A stretch of 64,000 nt of DNA from contig NZ_CP159342.1 of assembly GCF_040499845.1 (NCBI RefSeq), positions 1,736,001 through 1,800,000 of the forward strand, written 5' to 3'. The notes under the pieces were generated by a model. It was not told where the DNA came from. It saw nothing but the letters and a program-made list of their open reading frames with translations, and ran no database searches. The number at the start of each line of letters is the position of its first letter. The first letter of the stretch is position 1. The position numbers and the translations under genes are program-made. This DNA is from Micromonospora sp. CCTCC AA 2012012. GTDB taxonomy: Bacteria > Actinomycetota > Actinomycetes > Mycobacteriales > Micromonosporaceae. Below are positions 7,829 through 15,928 of the stretch, piece by piece.

Positions 7829-8689
7829 TCAGACCTCCTCGTGGCGCTGCGCCGGCACCGCCTTCGGCTCGTCGGTCCTCGGCTCGTCCTTGAGGAACAG
7901 GTACCAGTACGAGGTGGCCACGAAGACCACCGCCCCGACGAGGTTGCCGAGGAACGCGAAGAGCCAGTTGTTCAGCACGTCGAGCCAGCCGATGCCCGGC
8001 ACGCCGGCCCACATCGCGGCGGGCAGGAAGAACATGTTCGCCACCACGTGGTCGAAGCCCATCGCCACGAACGCCATGATCGGGAAGAAGATGCCGAGGA
8101 TCTTGCCGGAGACGCTGTCGGCGGCCAGCGCCAGCCACACCCCGAGGCAGACCAGCCAGTTGCAGCCCACGCCGCGCAGGAAGATCTGCCAGTCGTTCTC
8201 GTGCAGCGCCTTGGCCTGGGCGATTGCGGCCAGCCGCTCGTACGCCATGCCCGCCGGCGCCCCGGCGTCGCTGCCGGTGTCGCCGATCACGCCGGTGGAG
8301 ACGGCGAGGAAGAACGCGACGAAGAGCGCGCCGAGCAGGTTGCCGAAGAGGGTGAGGGTGAGGTTTCGCGCGACGTCGCCGACGGAGAGCCGCCCGTTCA
8401 TGGCGCCGATCGGCACGAGCAGCATGTTGCCGGTGGCCAGGTGCGAGCCGGCGATGATCACCAGCACCAGGCCGAGGGTGAACGCCGCGCCGGTGAACAG
8501 GGTGGGCAGGGTGCCCCAGATCTGCGGCTTCAGCCCGGCGGAGACGACGATGGCGACCAGCCCGCCGAACGCGATGTACGCCCCGGCCAGGAAGGACCCG
8601 ACGAGGGTCTTGTCCCAGCGCAGCTCGGCCTTCTTGACGCCGGTCGCCACGGCGGCGCGGGCGATCTCGGCGGGTTCCTTGGCGGCCAT
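7829..8689 (-). CDS. Formate/nitrite (FNT family) channel
   Basis: A 286-residue membrane protein with six hydrophobic segments in the FocA/NirC pattern: KTLVGSFLAGAYIAFGGLVAI, the re-entrant motif GSHLATGNMLLVPIGAMNGR, LTLFGNLLGALF, NWLVCLGVWLALAADSVSGK and GFDHVVANMFFLPAAMW. These FNT signature loops are well kept. FNT proteins are pentameric channels for formate, nitrite or related anions. Start at 8689 is chosen for GGAGAGG eight bases before the ATG. A selenocysteine formate dehydrogenase is encoded 43 kb away in this window, which makes formate a plausible substrate, but the genes are not linked. Confidence 0.88.
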   Translation of the reverse strand: MAAKEPAEIARAAVATGVKKAELRWDKTLVGSFLAGAYIAFGGLVAIVVSAGLKPQIWGTLPTLFTGAAFTLGLVLVIIAGSHLATGNMLLVPIGAMNGRLSVGDVARNLTLTLFGNLLGALFVAFFLAVSTGVIGDTGSDAGAPAGMAYERLAAIAQAKALHENDWQIFLRGVGCNWLVCLGVWLALAADSVSGKILGIFFPIMAFVAMGFDHVVANMFFLPAAMWAGVPGIGWLDVLNNWLFAFLGNLVGAVVFVATSYWYLFLKDEPRTDEPKAVPAQRHEEV

Positions 8690-8816
8690 CGACCTCTCCT
8701 TCACGGGAACGGGTCGGTCGGCAGCTCGCTGACGGCGACCGCCCCGTGGCGCACCTGGTACCCCCGGCCGGTCGACCTCACGCCCACCTGGCCGGAACCG
8801 GTCAGCGCCGGCCCGG

Positions 8817-9926
8817 TCAGAGCCAGCCGGAACGGCGGAACAGCCGGTGCAGGGTCACCGCGGCCAGGGCCATCAGCAGCAGGGCTCCCGCATAGCCGTA
8901 CCGCCAGCCCAGTTCGGGCATGTACGTGAAGTTCATCCCGTAGACGCCGGCCACGGCGGTCTGGGTGGCGGCGATCGCGGCCCACGCGGCGATCTTGCGC
9001 ATGTCGTTGTTCTGGTCGACGGCGAGCTGCGCCAACCGGGACTGGAGGATCGAGTTGAGCAGTTCGTCGTACGAGGCGATCCGGTCGACCGCGCGGGTCA
9101 GCCGCCCCTCCACGTCGACGAACCAGCGGTGCAGCGCGGGCGGCACCAGGCCGGTGCGCTGCTCCAGGAGCGTGCGCAGCGGCGTCTGCAACGGCCACAC
9201 GGCCCGTTTGAACTCCACCAGCTCCCGCTTGAGCTGATAGATGTGCTGGATGTCGGCGCTGCGGTCGCGGGCGAAGACCGTCTCCTCGACGCGTTCCAGG
9301 TCCTTCTCCAGGTGCCCGGCCACCTCGAGGTACAGCTCCACCATCCGGGCGCACACCGCGTACGCCACCGCCCACGGTCCCTCGGCCAGGATGCCGGGCC
9401 GGTTCTCGATCTCCTGCCGGACGGGGGTGAGTGCCCCGGACGCGCCGTGCCGGACGGTGACCACGAACCGGTCGCCGAGGAAGACCATCACGTCCCCGGT
9501 GTCGATCACCTCGGAGGTGTCGGTCAGCTCGGTGTGCTCGACGTAGCCGGCGGTGCGCAGCACCAGCAGCGTCACGTCGCCGTGCTGCTGCACGGTCGGG
9601 CGGTGGCCGTCGGCGAGGGCCTGCTCGACGCTCAACTCGTCCAGGCCGAAGACCCGGCCGACCGCCGCCATCGTCGCCGGGCCGGGATCGTGCAGCCCCA
9701 GCCAGACGAAGGACCGCCGCTGGCGGCGGCTGCTGGCGTACGCGTCGGCGTAGTGCGGCCGTCCCGGCTCCCGCCGGCCGTTGACATAGACCGCACAGTC
9801 CACCACGGCGTCCGGATTGGACCGTCGGCCGGCGCGCGGCGGCGCCTCGGCGCTCCGGCCGAGCAACCGTCCGAACAGGGCCGGGAGCCGCGGCGCCCAC
9901 CGGGTCCGTACCGCCGACTGCACCAT
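8817..9926 (-). CDS. corA: CorA-like Mg2+/Co2+ transporter
   Basis: A 369-residue protein with the CorA layout: a long cytoplasmic helical N-terminal domain and two C-terminal membrane helices. The defining GMN motif is present at the end of the first helix (VYGMNFTYMPELGW), followed by helix two (GYAGALLLMALAAVTLHRLF). The stalk-helix region has LLNSILQSRLAQLAVDQNNDM. The start codon follows GGAGG with six bases of spacing. It would form a pentameric divalent cation channel. It is probably monocistronic. Confidence 0.9.
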   Translation of the reverse strand: MVQSAVRTRWAPRLPALFGRLLGRSAEAPPRAGRRSNPDAVVDCAVYVNGRREPGRPHYADAYASSRRQRRSFVWLGLHDPGPATMAAVGRVFGLDELSVEQALADGHRPTVQQHGDVTLLVLRTAGYVEHTELTDTSEVIDTGDVMVFLGDRFVVTVRHGASGALTPVRQEIENRPGILAEGPWAVAYAVCARMVELYLEVAGHLEKDLERVEETVFARDRSADIQHIYQLKRELVEFKRAVWPLQTPLRTLLEQRTGLVPPALHRWFVDVEGRLTRAVDRIASYDELLNSILQSRLAQLAVDQNNDMRKIAAWAAIAATQTAVAGVYGMNFTYMPELGWRYGYAGALLLMALAAVTLHRLFRRSGWL

Positions 9927-10000
9927 CGCGCACCTCCGCCCGCCGGAACCGACGGGGGTACGGTACGGCGCGCGGGCAAGTCCCGACGGACCCGCCCCGC

Positions 10001-10594
10001 TCAGCGCGCCGCGGTGGCGAAGACGACGATGTTGTCGGGGTAGTTGCCGGTCCGCGAGTCGAACCGGCCGCCGCAGGTGATCAGGCGCAGCCGGGCGTCG
10101 GTGCCGCCGCCGTACACCCGCTCGGTGGGGAAGCGGTCCTTCGGGTACGCGCCGACGCCGGTCACGGTGAACCCGGCGACCCGGCCGTCGGCCCGGGTGA
10201 CCTGGATCGGGTCGCCCGGTCGGAGCCGGCCGAGGTCGAAGAAGACCGCCGGTCCGTCCTGGGTGTCCACGTGCCCGACCAGCACCGCGTTCCCGGCCTC
10301 GCCGGGCGTCGGGCCCCGCCGGTACCAGCCGGCCAGTTCCGGCCGGTCCAGGGGCGGCACCTCCAGCACGCCGTTACGGTCGGCGACCGGCACGATCTGG
10401 GCGCGTACCCCGATGGTGGGGATGGCCACCTGGACCGGCTCGGAGCGGGGGAGGACCGGGCCGGGGGAGCCGGACGGCTCGCCGGCCGGCGCGGCCGAGG
10501 CCCCGGGCTGCGGCGGCCGGGCGGCGGTGCTGCCCAGCCCGGCGGCGACCAGCCCGGTCCCGGCGGCGCCGCAGAGGGTGACCGCGGCGACCAC
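10001..10594 (-). CDS. Class E/F-type sortase
   Basis: A cysteine transpeptidase that anchors surface proteins. The catalytic His is in VLVGHVDTQDGPAVFF and the catalytic Cys in LRLITCGGRFD, with the Arg close by; this is the compact actinobacterial class E/F fold of about 150 residues. An N-terminal hydrophobic stretch (VTLCGAAGTGLVAAGLG) acts as signal anchor. No strong ribosome site precedes GTG 10594; a GGAGG followed seven bases later by an in-frame CTG at 10648 would add 18 residues and complete a positively charged signal-peptide start, so the true start may be there. The gene upstream on the same strand encodes a likely surface substrate. Confidence 0.85.
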   Translation of the reverse strand: MVAAVTLCGAAGTGLVAAGLGSTAARPPQPGASAAPAGEPSGSPGPVLPRSEPVQVAIPTIGVRAQIVPVADRNGVLEVPPLDRPELAGWYRRGPTPGEAGNAVLVGHVDTQDGPAVFFDLGRLRPGDPIQVTRADGRVAGFTVTGVGAYPKDRFPTERVYGGGTDARLRLITCGGRFDSRTGNYPDNIVVFATAAR

Positions 10595-10735
10595 CGCGGC
10601 GGTGCGGACCCGCGACGGCGGGCCCTCGGGGCGGTTGCGTGGGGTCAGCGTGCCACCTCCGTCCGACGTGGGCGGGGTGCCCGCACCGGCCGGGCCGGAA
10701 CGGGCACCCCCGCGCAGGGCTGGTGGGTCGCCGCC

Positions 10736-11224
10736 TCAGGCGGTCGCGGTGCCCCGCCGCCTGCGGCGGACCAGCACGTACGTCCCCCCGGCGACGGCCG
10801 CGGCGGCGAGTGCGCCGCCCGCGACGAGCACGCCGGTGTCGCCGTCCCGGCCGCCGGCGCCGGCCTGGGCACCGCCGATGGGCGTGACGGTGAACTGCGC
10901 CGTACCGCCGTTGCTGCCGTCGCCGCAGGTGGTGGTGACCGTGTAGGTGCCGAGGGTGAAGCCGGCGGTGAAGAGTTCGGCGCTCAGGCCGCCGCCCGCC
11001 GCGGCGGTGGTGGAGCGGACGTTCTGGTCGCGGTCGGGTCCGGTGACGCGGAAGAGCGCGTCACCCGACTTGGGGTTGCACGTCGTGGTGGTCAGCACGA
11101 CGGTGCCGCCGACCGGGGTGGTGGCTGGTGAGACGGTGGTGTCGGCGAACGCCGCGACCGGGAGCAGGAGTGTGCCGAGGCCCACGCCGACCGCCGCCGA
11201 GCCGAGAACTGTCTGTGCCTTCAT
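10736..11224 (-). CDS. Secreted surface protein with degenerate sorting signal
   Basis: A 162-residue protein with a Sec signal peptide (VLGSAAVGVGLGTLLLPVAAFADT), a beta-rich domain with two Cys pairs (TTTTCNPKSG and VTTTCGDGS), and a C-terminal tail of Gly/Asp residues, a hydrophobic helix (VLVAGGALAAAAVAGGTYVLV) and RRRRR. This end looks like a cell-wall sorting signal but lacks a clear LPxTG or LAxTG; the best match is DGDTG just before the helix. It sits 141 bp upstream of the sortase on the same strand and is likely its substrate, or it may simply stay membrane-anchored. Confidence 0.75.
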   Translation of the reverse strand: MKAQTVLGSAAVGVGLGTLLLPVAAFADTTVSPATTPVGGTVVLTTTTCNPKSGDALFRVTGPDRDQNVRSTTAAAGGGLSAELFTAGFTLGTYTVTTTCGDGSNGGTAQFTVTPIGGAQAGAGGRDGDTGVLVAGGALAAAAVAGGTYVLVRRRRRGTATA

Positions 11225-11632
11225 GCGCGTCTTCCCTCACTTTTCGTCCGCTGACTGCGTGGGACGTCGTTCGGGTGGCCAACTCCGTGACTAGCACCGG
11301 TGTGGCCAACACTAGGAGGGTTGGACCGGTCATCCGGTGAAAATGAGAAATCTTCGTTGCCGTCACGTGTTCCCCTGCGCGCCGGGGAGCTGCGGAAATG
11401 CCCGGCCAAGGGACCCGTGACACCTTCGTGCCCGACTGCGGTTCCGCCCGCTCCCCAGGTCGACGTATCACTCGGGCCGTCGGGCCGTTCGAGGCCGGGA
11501 GGGAGCGACATCAACATCTCACGGAGCCACCAGGCAGCTAGCCTCCTAGGAAGCTGTAGAGGGAGTGGCCGGATCGGCCCACCGAGCGACGGAACCTGGC
11601 GACGGAGAGAAGGGAACGGGGATGATGTCGCG
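11225..11632. other. Divergent intergenic region, 408 bp
   Basis: The region drives the surface-protein gene leftwards and the ankyrin gene rightwards. It has a 9-bp direct repeat GTGGCCAAC at 11275-11283 and 11302-11310 upstream of the surface protein, and a TCCTAGGA palindrome at 11544-11551 with a TAGCCT box beside it, upstream of the ankyrin gene. Both are possible operators. No gene is seen. Confidence 0.4.
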
Positions 11633-12322
11633 GTGCGATACGACGAACCTCTTGCCGTCGAGTTCGCCGCCGCGATCACCGGCGGCGACGTCGAGCGGCT
11701 GGCCACCCTGTTGCGTGGCCAGCCAGGGCTTGCCACCGAGCCGCTGACCGACTCCGACGGCGCCCGGCGGTCACCGCTGCACCTGGTGGCGGACTCGCCC
11801 GGGCACCGGCCACGAGCCGCCGAAACGGTCCGCGCCCTCGTGGCCGCAGGGGCGGACGTCGACGCTCCCGCCGTCGGCATGCCGCACACCGAACGGCCGC
11901 TGCACTGGGCCGCCAGTAACGACGACGTGACCCTTGTCGACGCGCTGCTCGACTCCGGAGCCGACATCGAGGCCCCCGGCTCGTCCATCGACGGTGGCCC
12001 GCCGCTGTCTAGCGCCGTCGGCTACGCGCAGTGGGGCGCGGCGCGTCGACTGGTCGACCGGGGCGCTCGGACACAGCTGTGGCACGCCGCCGCACTGGGC
12101 CTGCTCCCCGTCGTCGATCGTCTCGCCGTCGGGTCGACCGAGCTGGACGCTCCGCTGTGGAACGCCTGCCGGGCCGGTCAGCTCGATGCCGCGAAGCTGT
12201 TGGTCTCCCGCGGTGCCTCGCCGCGCTGGCCGGCGCCCTGGTCGGGGGAGACCGCCGTCGACGTGGCGCAGAGCAGCGGAAACGACGAACTGGTCAGCTG
12301 GTTGACGGCGCAGCCGAGGTGA
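11633..12322 (+). CDS. Ankyrin repeat protein
   Basis: About 229 residues from GTG 11633, chosen because the frame becomes protein-like there and GGGGA lies upstream. Four to five ankyrin units are visible: SPLHLVADSPGHRPRAAETV with ALVAAGADVDAP, RPLHWAASNDDVTLVDALLD with SGADIEAP, then PPLSSAVGYAQWGAARRLVD, LWNACRAGQLDAAKLLVSRG and ETAVDVAQSSGNDELVSWL. No signal peptide or membrane segment, so it is a cytoplasmic protein-binding scaffold. The upstream frame continues open to 11300 but is not protein-like. Confidence 0.8.
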   Translation: MRYDEPLAVEFAAAITGGDVERLATLLRGQPGLATEPLTDSDGARRSPLHLVADSPGHRPRAAETVRALVAAGADVDAPAVGMPHTERPLHWAASNDDVTLVDALLDSGADIEAPGSSIDGGPPLSSAVGYAQWGAARRLVDRGARTQLWHAAALGLLPVVDRLAVGSTELDAPLWNACRAGQLDAAKLLVSRGASPRWPAPWSGETAVDVAQSSGNDELVSWLTAQPR

Positions 12323-12331
12323 CGCCGGCGG

Positions 12332-12841
12332 TCACTCCCCGGTGCGGCCGTCGATCAACTCGCGGACCACGTCCAGGTGGCCGGCGTGCCGGGCGTACTC
12401 CTGCAGGACGTGGAAGAGGATCGCGGCCAGGGTCGGCCGGCTCGCCTCGTCGGTGAAGCGCCCGCCCAGCGCGGCGGGCGTGTCGAGCGGGGTGGACGCC
12501 ACGATCTCCCTGGTCCGCGTGCCGCCCGCGCGCAGGGCGGTCACCAGGTCGGCCACCGTCTCGTCCGGACCGACGTGCCAGCGGCCGGCCACGTGGTCGC
12601 CCCACGGCTCCGGCACCTGCTCGGCGAGGAACCCCCACTCCAGCCAGCGCCGCTCCATGAAGGTCAGGTGCTTGACCAGCTCGACCGGCGTCCAGCCCGA
12701 CGGCACCCGGATCGAGCGGGCCTCGGCGGCGGTCAGCCCGGCGAGCCGGTCGGCGACCGTCTCCCGGTAGAAGTCCAGATAGGTCAGGAAGAGGGCGGGC
12801 ACGTCCGACGACGGGCCCGGTTCCGGGAAGACGACGGCCAT
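12332..12841 (-). CDS. DinB/DUF664 family protein
   Basis: A 169-residue four-helix-bundle protein: FLTYLDFYRETVADRLAGL, then VPSGWTPVELVKHLTFMERRWLEWGF and the helix with the third metal His, LFHVLQEYARHAGHLDVVRE. The spaced His residues are those that bind a divalent metal in the DinB/YfiT superfamily, which includes thiol-dependent (mycothiol or bacillithiol) transferases. The start appears leaderless: CATACT ends 7 bases before the ATG. It ends 9 bp from the ankyrin stop, convergent. Confidence 0.85.
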   Translation of the reverse strand: MAVVFPEPGPSSDVPALFLTYLDFYRETVADRLAGLTAAEARSIRVPSGWTPVELVKHLTFMERRWLEWGFLAEQVPEPWGDHVAGRWHVGPDETVADLVTALRAGGTRTREIVASTPLDTPAALGGRFTDEASRPTLAAILFHVLQEYARHAGHLDVVRELIDGRTGE

Positions 12842-12875
12842 GCCGGGCAGTATGCCGGACCCGGCCGACGGCGGC

Positions 12876-13937
12876 TCACCCCTGGACGGGCAGCACCTCG
12901 CCGCGGGCCGCGGACCGGTGCGCCAGCTCGATCAGCGCGACCGTGTCGACCGCGTCGCGCGGGTCGACCGGCATCGGCGTACCGTCCCGCAGGGCCGTCG
13001 CGACCTGCGCGTAGAAGTCCTGGTAGCGGCCGGTTTCGGTGGGCACCGGCCGCAGGTCGCCGTCGACGCCGAGCTGTCCGTACCGGTCGACGGGCACCTC
13101 GCCCCAGCCCGGGGTGTCGGGCCGGCCGCCGTCGCGCAGCGCCGCCTCCTGCCCGTCCAGCCCGTACGTGGTCCACCCGGCGCGGTCGCCGAGGATCCGC
13201 ATCCGCGGCCCGAGCTGCGCCGCGACCGCGCTCATCCACAGGTGCGAGCGGACCCCGGAGTCGTGGTTCAGCGCCACGAAGGCGTCGTCGTCGACCTCCG
13301 CGCCGGGTCGTCGCCGGTCGACCTCGGCGTAGACGGTGCGGACCGGTCCGAACAGCTGCACCGCCTGGTCGACGAGGTGGGCGCCGAGGTCGTAGAGCGC
13401 GCCACCGGCCTCGTCGGCGGTGCCGCTCTCCCGCCAGCCCGGCTTGATCGCCGGCCGCCACCGTTCGAACCGGGACTCGAAGCGCAGCACGCGGCCCAGC
13501 TCGCCGGCCTCGATCAGGCGTCGGGCGGTCAGGAAGTCGCCGTCCCAACGGCGGTTCTGGAACACGGTGAGCGGCACGCCGAGCCGGTCGGCCTCGGCGA
13601 CGAGGGCGCGGCCCTCGGCGGCGGTGACGGCGAGCGGCTTGTCGACCACCACCGGCAGGCCGGCCGCGAGGGCGGCCCGGGCCAGCGGAACGTGGTGCCG
13701 GTTCGGGGTGGCCACCACCACCAGGTCGAGGGTGTCCGCCGTCCGCCAGAGCTGGTCGGCGTCGTCGACGAGACGGGCGTCGGGGTGGTCGCGCCGGGCC
13801 TGCTCCCGCCGCTGCGGGTCGGCCGTGACGACGGCGTCGAGCCGCAGCCCGGGCGTCGCGGCGATCAGCGGGGCGTGGAAGACCCGCCCGGCCAGCCCGT
13901 ACCCCAGCAGGCCGACCCGTAGTGCCTCCTGCGCCAT
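12876..13937 (-). CDS. Gfo/Idh/MocA family oxidoreductase
   Basis: A 353-residue NAD(P)-dependent sugar or inositol dehydrogenase-like protein. The Rossmann motif is at the N-terminus (VGLLGYGLAGRVFHAPLI), followed by DLVVVATPNRHHVPLA and the EKP-equivalent VVVDKPLAVT. The C-terminal alpha/beta domain has GGALYDLGAHLVDQAVQLFG, with the usual catalytic D/H pair. Start at 13937 has GGGGAC upstream. The substrate is not evident; it stands alone between a DinB gene and a divergent lycopene cyclase. Confidence 0.9.
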   Translation of the reverse strand: MAQEALRVGLLGYGLAGRVFHAPLIAATPGLRLDAVVTADPQRREQARRDHPDARLVDDADQLWRTADTLDLVVVATPNRHHVPLARAALAAGLPVVVDKPLAVTAAEGRALVAEADRLGVPLTVFQNRRWDGDFLTARRLIEAGELGRVLRFESRFERWRPAIKPGWRESGTADEAGGALYDLGAHLVDQAVQLFGPVRTVYAEVDRRRPGAEVDDDAFVALNHDSGVRSHLWMSAVAAQLGPRMRILGDRAGWTTYGLDGQEAALRDGGRPDTPGWGEVPVDRYGQLGVDGDLRPVPTETGRYQDFYAQVATALRDGTPMPVDPRDAVDTVALIELAHRSAARGEVLPVQG

Positions 13938-14032
13938 GCCGTCCCCCTGATCAGTTTCGGTGCCGGGGTCGAATCTACGCCCGGGTCGGGGCGGCGGTCC
14001 GTGGCGGCCGGTGGTGTGACAGCGTGACCGGG

Positions 14033-15259
14033 GTGAACGCATCCCCGGTCGACGTCGACCTCGCGCTGGTGGGCGGCGGCGGCGCCGCGTCCCTGGTCCT
14101 GGCCGCGCTGGACCGGCACGGTCCGCCGGGCCTGCGGATCGCCGTGATCGACCCGGTCCACAAGCGCGGCCAGGACCGCACCTGGGCGTTCTGGGGGACG
14201 CCCGGCACCGACCTCGACCCGATGCTCAGCGCGAGCTGGTCGCAGGTCGAGGTGGTCACGCCGGCCGGGCGCCGCGTCCTGGCGCTCGACCCCCTGCGGT
14301 ACGCCATGCTCCGCTCCGCCCCGGTCTACGACCGGGCTGCCGAGGCGGAGGAGCGGCTCGGCGCGGTCCGGTTCGGCGCGGCGGCCGGCGCCCTCGACGA
14401 CGACGGGGAGCGGGTGCTGGTCCGGGACGTCGACGGCGCGGCGCTGGTGCGGGCGGGTTGGGTGCTGGACTCCCGTCCCCGCGCACCCCGGCGGCCGGGG
14501 CGGACGAGCTGGTTGCAGCACTTCCGTGGCTGGTGGGTGGAGACGGACGGGCCGACGTTCGACCCGGGCCGGGCGGTGCTGATGGACTTCCGCACCCCGC
14601 AGCCGGCCCGGGGTGTCTCGTTCGGCTACGTGCTCCCGGTCAGCGACCGGTACGCGCTGGTCGAGTACACCGAGTTCTCCCCGGCCCTGCTCACCGACGA
14701 GGCGTACGACACGGCGCTGCGCGGTTACGTGGACCTGCTCGGTCTGGACCGGGCGGCGCTGCGGGTGCGGGAGGTGGAGAACGGGGTGATCCCGATGACC
14801 GACGGCCCGTTCGTCGCGCGCCCGTCGCCCCGGGTGGTACGCCTCGGCACCGCCGGTGGCGCCACCCGCCCGTCGACCGGGTTCACCTTCTCCGCCATGC
14901 ACCGGCAGGCCGAGCAGGTCGCCCGGGCGCTCGCCGCGGGTCGGCCGCCGCTGCCACGGCCGGCGTATCCGGGGCGGCACCGGTGGATGGACGCGGTGGC
15001 GCTGCGCGCCCTGGACCGGGGTCGGGTCGGTGGGGTGGAGTTCTTCGCGCGGCTCTTCGACCGCAACCCGGCCGAGCGGGTGCTGCGGTTCCTGGACGGC
15101 GCCACCACCGTCGCGGAGGACCTGGCGGTGATGCGGTCCAGCCCGCTGCTGCCGATGACCGGCGCGGTGGTCGGCGACGCGGTGGGCCGGCTGGGGGGTC
15201 GACTCCGTCGCGATCGGGCCCCCGCCCCCGTGTCGGGGGCCGGATCGCGGCGGCCGTGA
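14033..15259 (+). CDS. Lycopene cyclase (CrtY/CrtL type)
   Basis: A 408-residue FAD-dependent cyclase. The dinucleotide-binding start DVDLALVGGGGAASLVLAAL, the motif GQDRTWAFWG (the lycopene cyclase DRTW/CFW signature) and the central FRGWWVETD, MDFRT and SFGYVLPVS blocks are typical of CrtY-type lycopene beta-cyclase, as is GGATRPSTGFTF near the C-terminus. It would close the psi-ends of lycopene to make cyclic carotenoids. No other carotenoid gene is near, so it probably completes a pathway encoded elsewhere. GTG 14033 is preferred; GTG 14024 in frame is an alternative. Confidence 0.88.
   Translation: MNASPVDVDLALVGGGGAASLVLAALDRHGPPGLRIAVIDPVHKRGQDRTWAFWGTPGTDLDPMLSASWSQVEVVTPAGRRVLALDPLRYAMLRSAPVYDRAAEAEERLGAVRFGAAAGALDDDGERVLVRDVDGAALVRAGWVLDSRPRAPRRPGRTSWLQHFRGWWVETDGPTFDPGRAVLMDFRTPQPARGVSFGYVLPVSDRYALVEYTEFSPALLTDEAYDTALRGYVDLLGLDRAALRVREVENGVIPMTDGPFVARPSPRVVRLGTAGGATRPSTGFTFSAMHRQAEQVARALAAGRPPLPRPAYPGRHRWMDAVALRALDRGRVGGVEFFARLFDRNPAERVLRFLDGATTVAEDLAVMRSSPLLPMTGAVVGDAVGRLGGRLRRDRAPAPVSGAGSRRP
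15211..15247 (+). terminator. Hairpin at the 3' end of the lycopene cyclase gene
   Basis: Arms 15211-15224 and 15234-15247 pair over 14 bp with one mismatch and a 9-base loop. The hairpin overlaps the last codons of the cyclase and lies 17 bases from the end of the convergent reductase gene, so it may serve both directions. Confidence 0.45.
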
Positions 15260-15263
15260 GCCG

Positions 15264-15845
15264 TCAGGCCGGCCGGTAGGTCGCCACCAGCACCCCGGTG
15301 GTGCTGACGACGCTGTCGACCAGGCGCAGCGGCGCCGGGCTGTCGCCGTCGGGGAAGAGCCGCCGGCCGCCGCCGAGCACCAGCGGGTGGATCAGCAGCA
15401 CGTACTCGTCGATCAGCCCCTGTCGACCCAGTGTCCGGACCAGTTCGCCGCTGCCGAGCACGGCGATGTCGCCGCCCGGCCGGGCCTTGAGTTCCTTGAC
15501 GGCGGTGACGACGTCGCCGGTGAGCAGGTGGGAGTTCGCCCAGGGCAGCGGTGCGGTGAGGGTGGCGGAGGCGACGTACTTGGGCAGCGCGTCGAGCACC
15601 GGGGTGAACGGGTTGTCCCGCTGCTGCGGCCAGTAGCCGGCGAAGTCGGCGTAGGTGCGGCGGCCCAGCAGCAGGGCCTCGGTGGCGGCCATCCCCTCGC
15701 CCATCTTCCGGCCGATCACCGGGTCGGTGTAGGGCACCGCCCACCCGCCGGCGGTGAACCCGTCCCGGGTGTCCTCGTCGGGCCGTCCGGGTGCCTGCAG
15801 CACGCCGTCCAGGCTGACGTTCTCGGTGACCACGATCCTGCGCAT
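15264..15845 (-). CDS. Dihydrofolate reductase / RibD C-terminal family protein
   Basis: A 193-residue reductase-like protein: RRIVVTENVSLDGVLQAPG at the N-terminus, LLLGRRTYADFAGYWP in the middle and GSGELVRTLGRQGLIDEYVL with HPLVLGGGRRLF at the end, as in the YyaP/RibD C-terminal group. These enzymes bind NADPH in a DHFR-like fold; most have unknown substrates. GAGGAG lies five bases before the ATG. It ends 4 bp from the lycopene cyclase stop. Confidence 0.87.
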   Translation of the reverse strand: MRRIVVTENVSLDGVLQAPGRPDEDTRDGFTAGGWAVPYTDPVIGRKMGEGMAATEALLLGRRTYADFAGYWPQQRDNPFTPVLDALPKYVASATLTAPLPWANSHLLTGDVVTAVKELKARPGGDIAVLGSGELVRTLGRQGLIDEYVLLIHPLVLGGGRRLFPDGDSPAPLRLVDSVVSTTGVLVATYRPA

Positions 15846-15928
15846 GTCGCTCCTCGGCGGGTCGCGGCCGGCCCGTTGCCGGCCGTCCACCCTCCACACG
15901 AACGGCGGGCCGCGGAATCGACAGGTGG

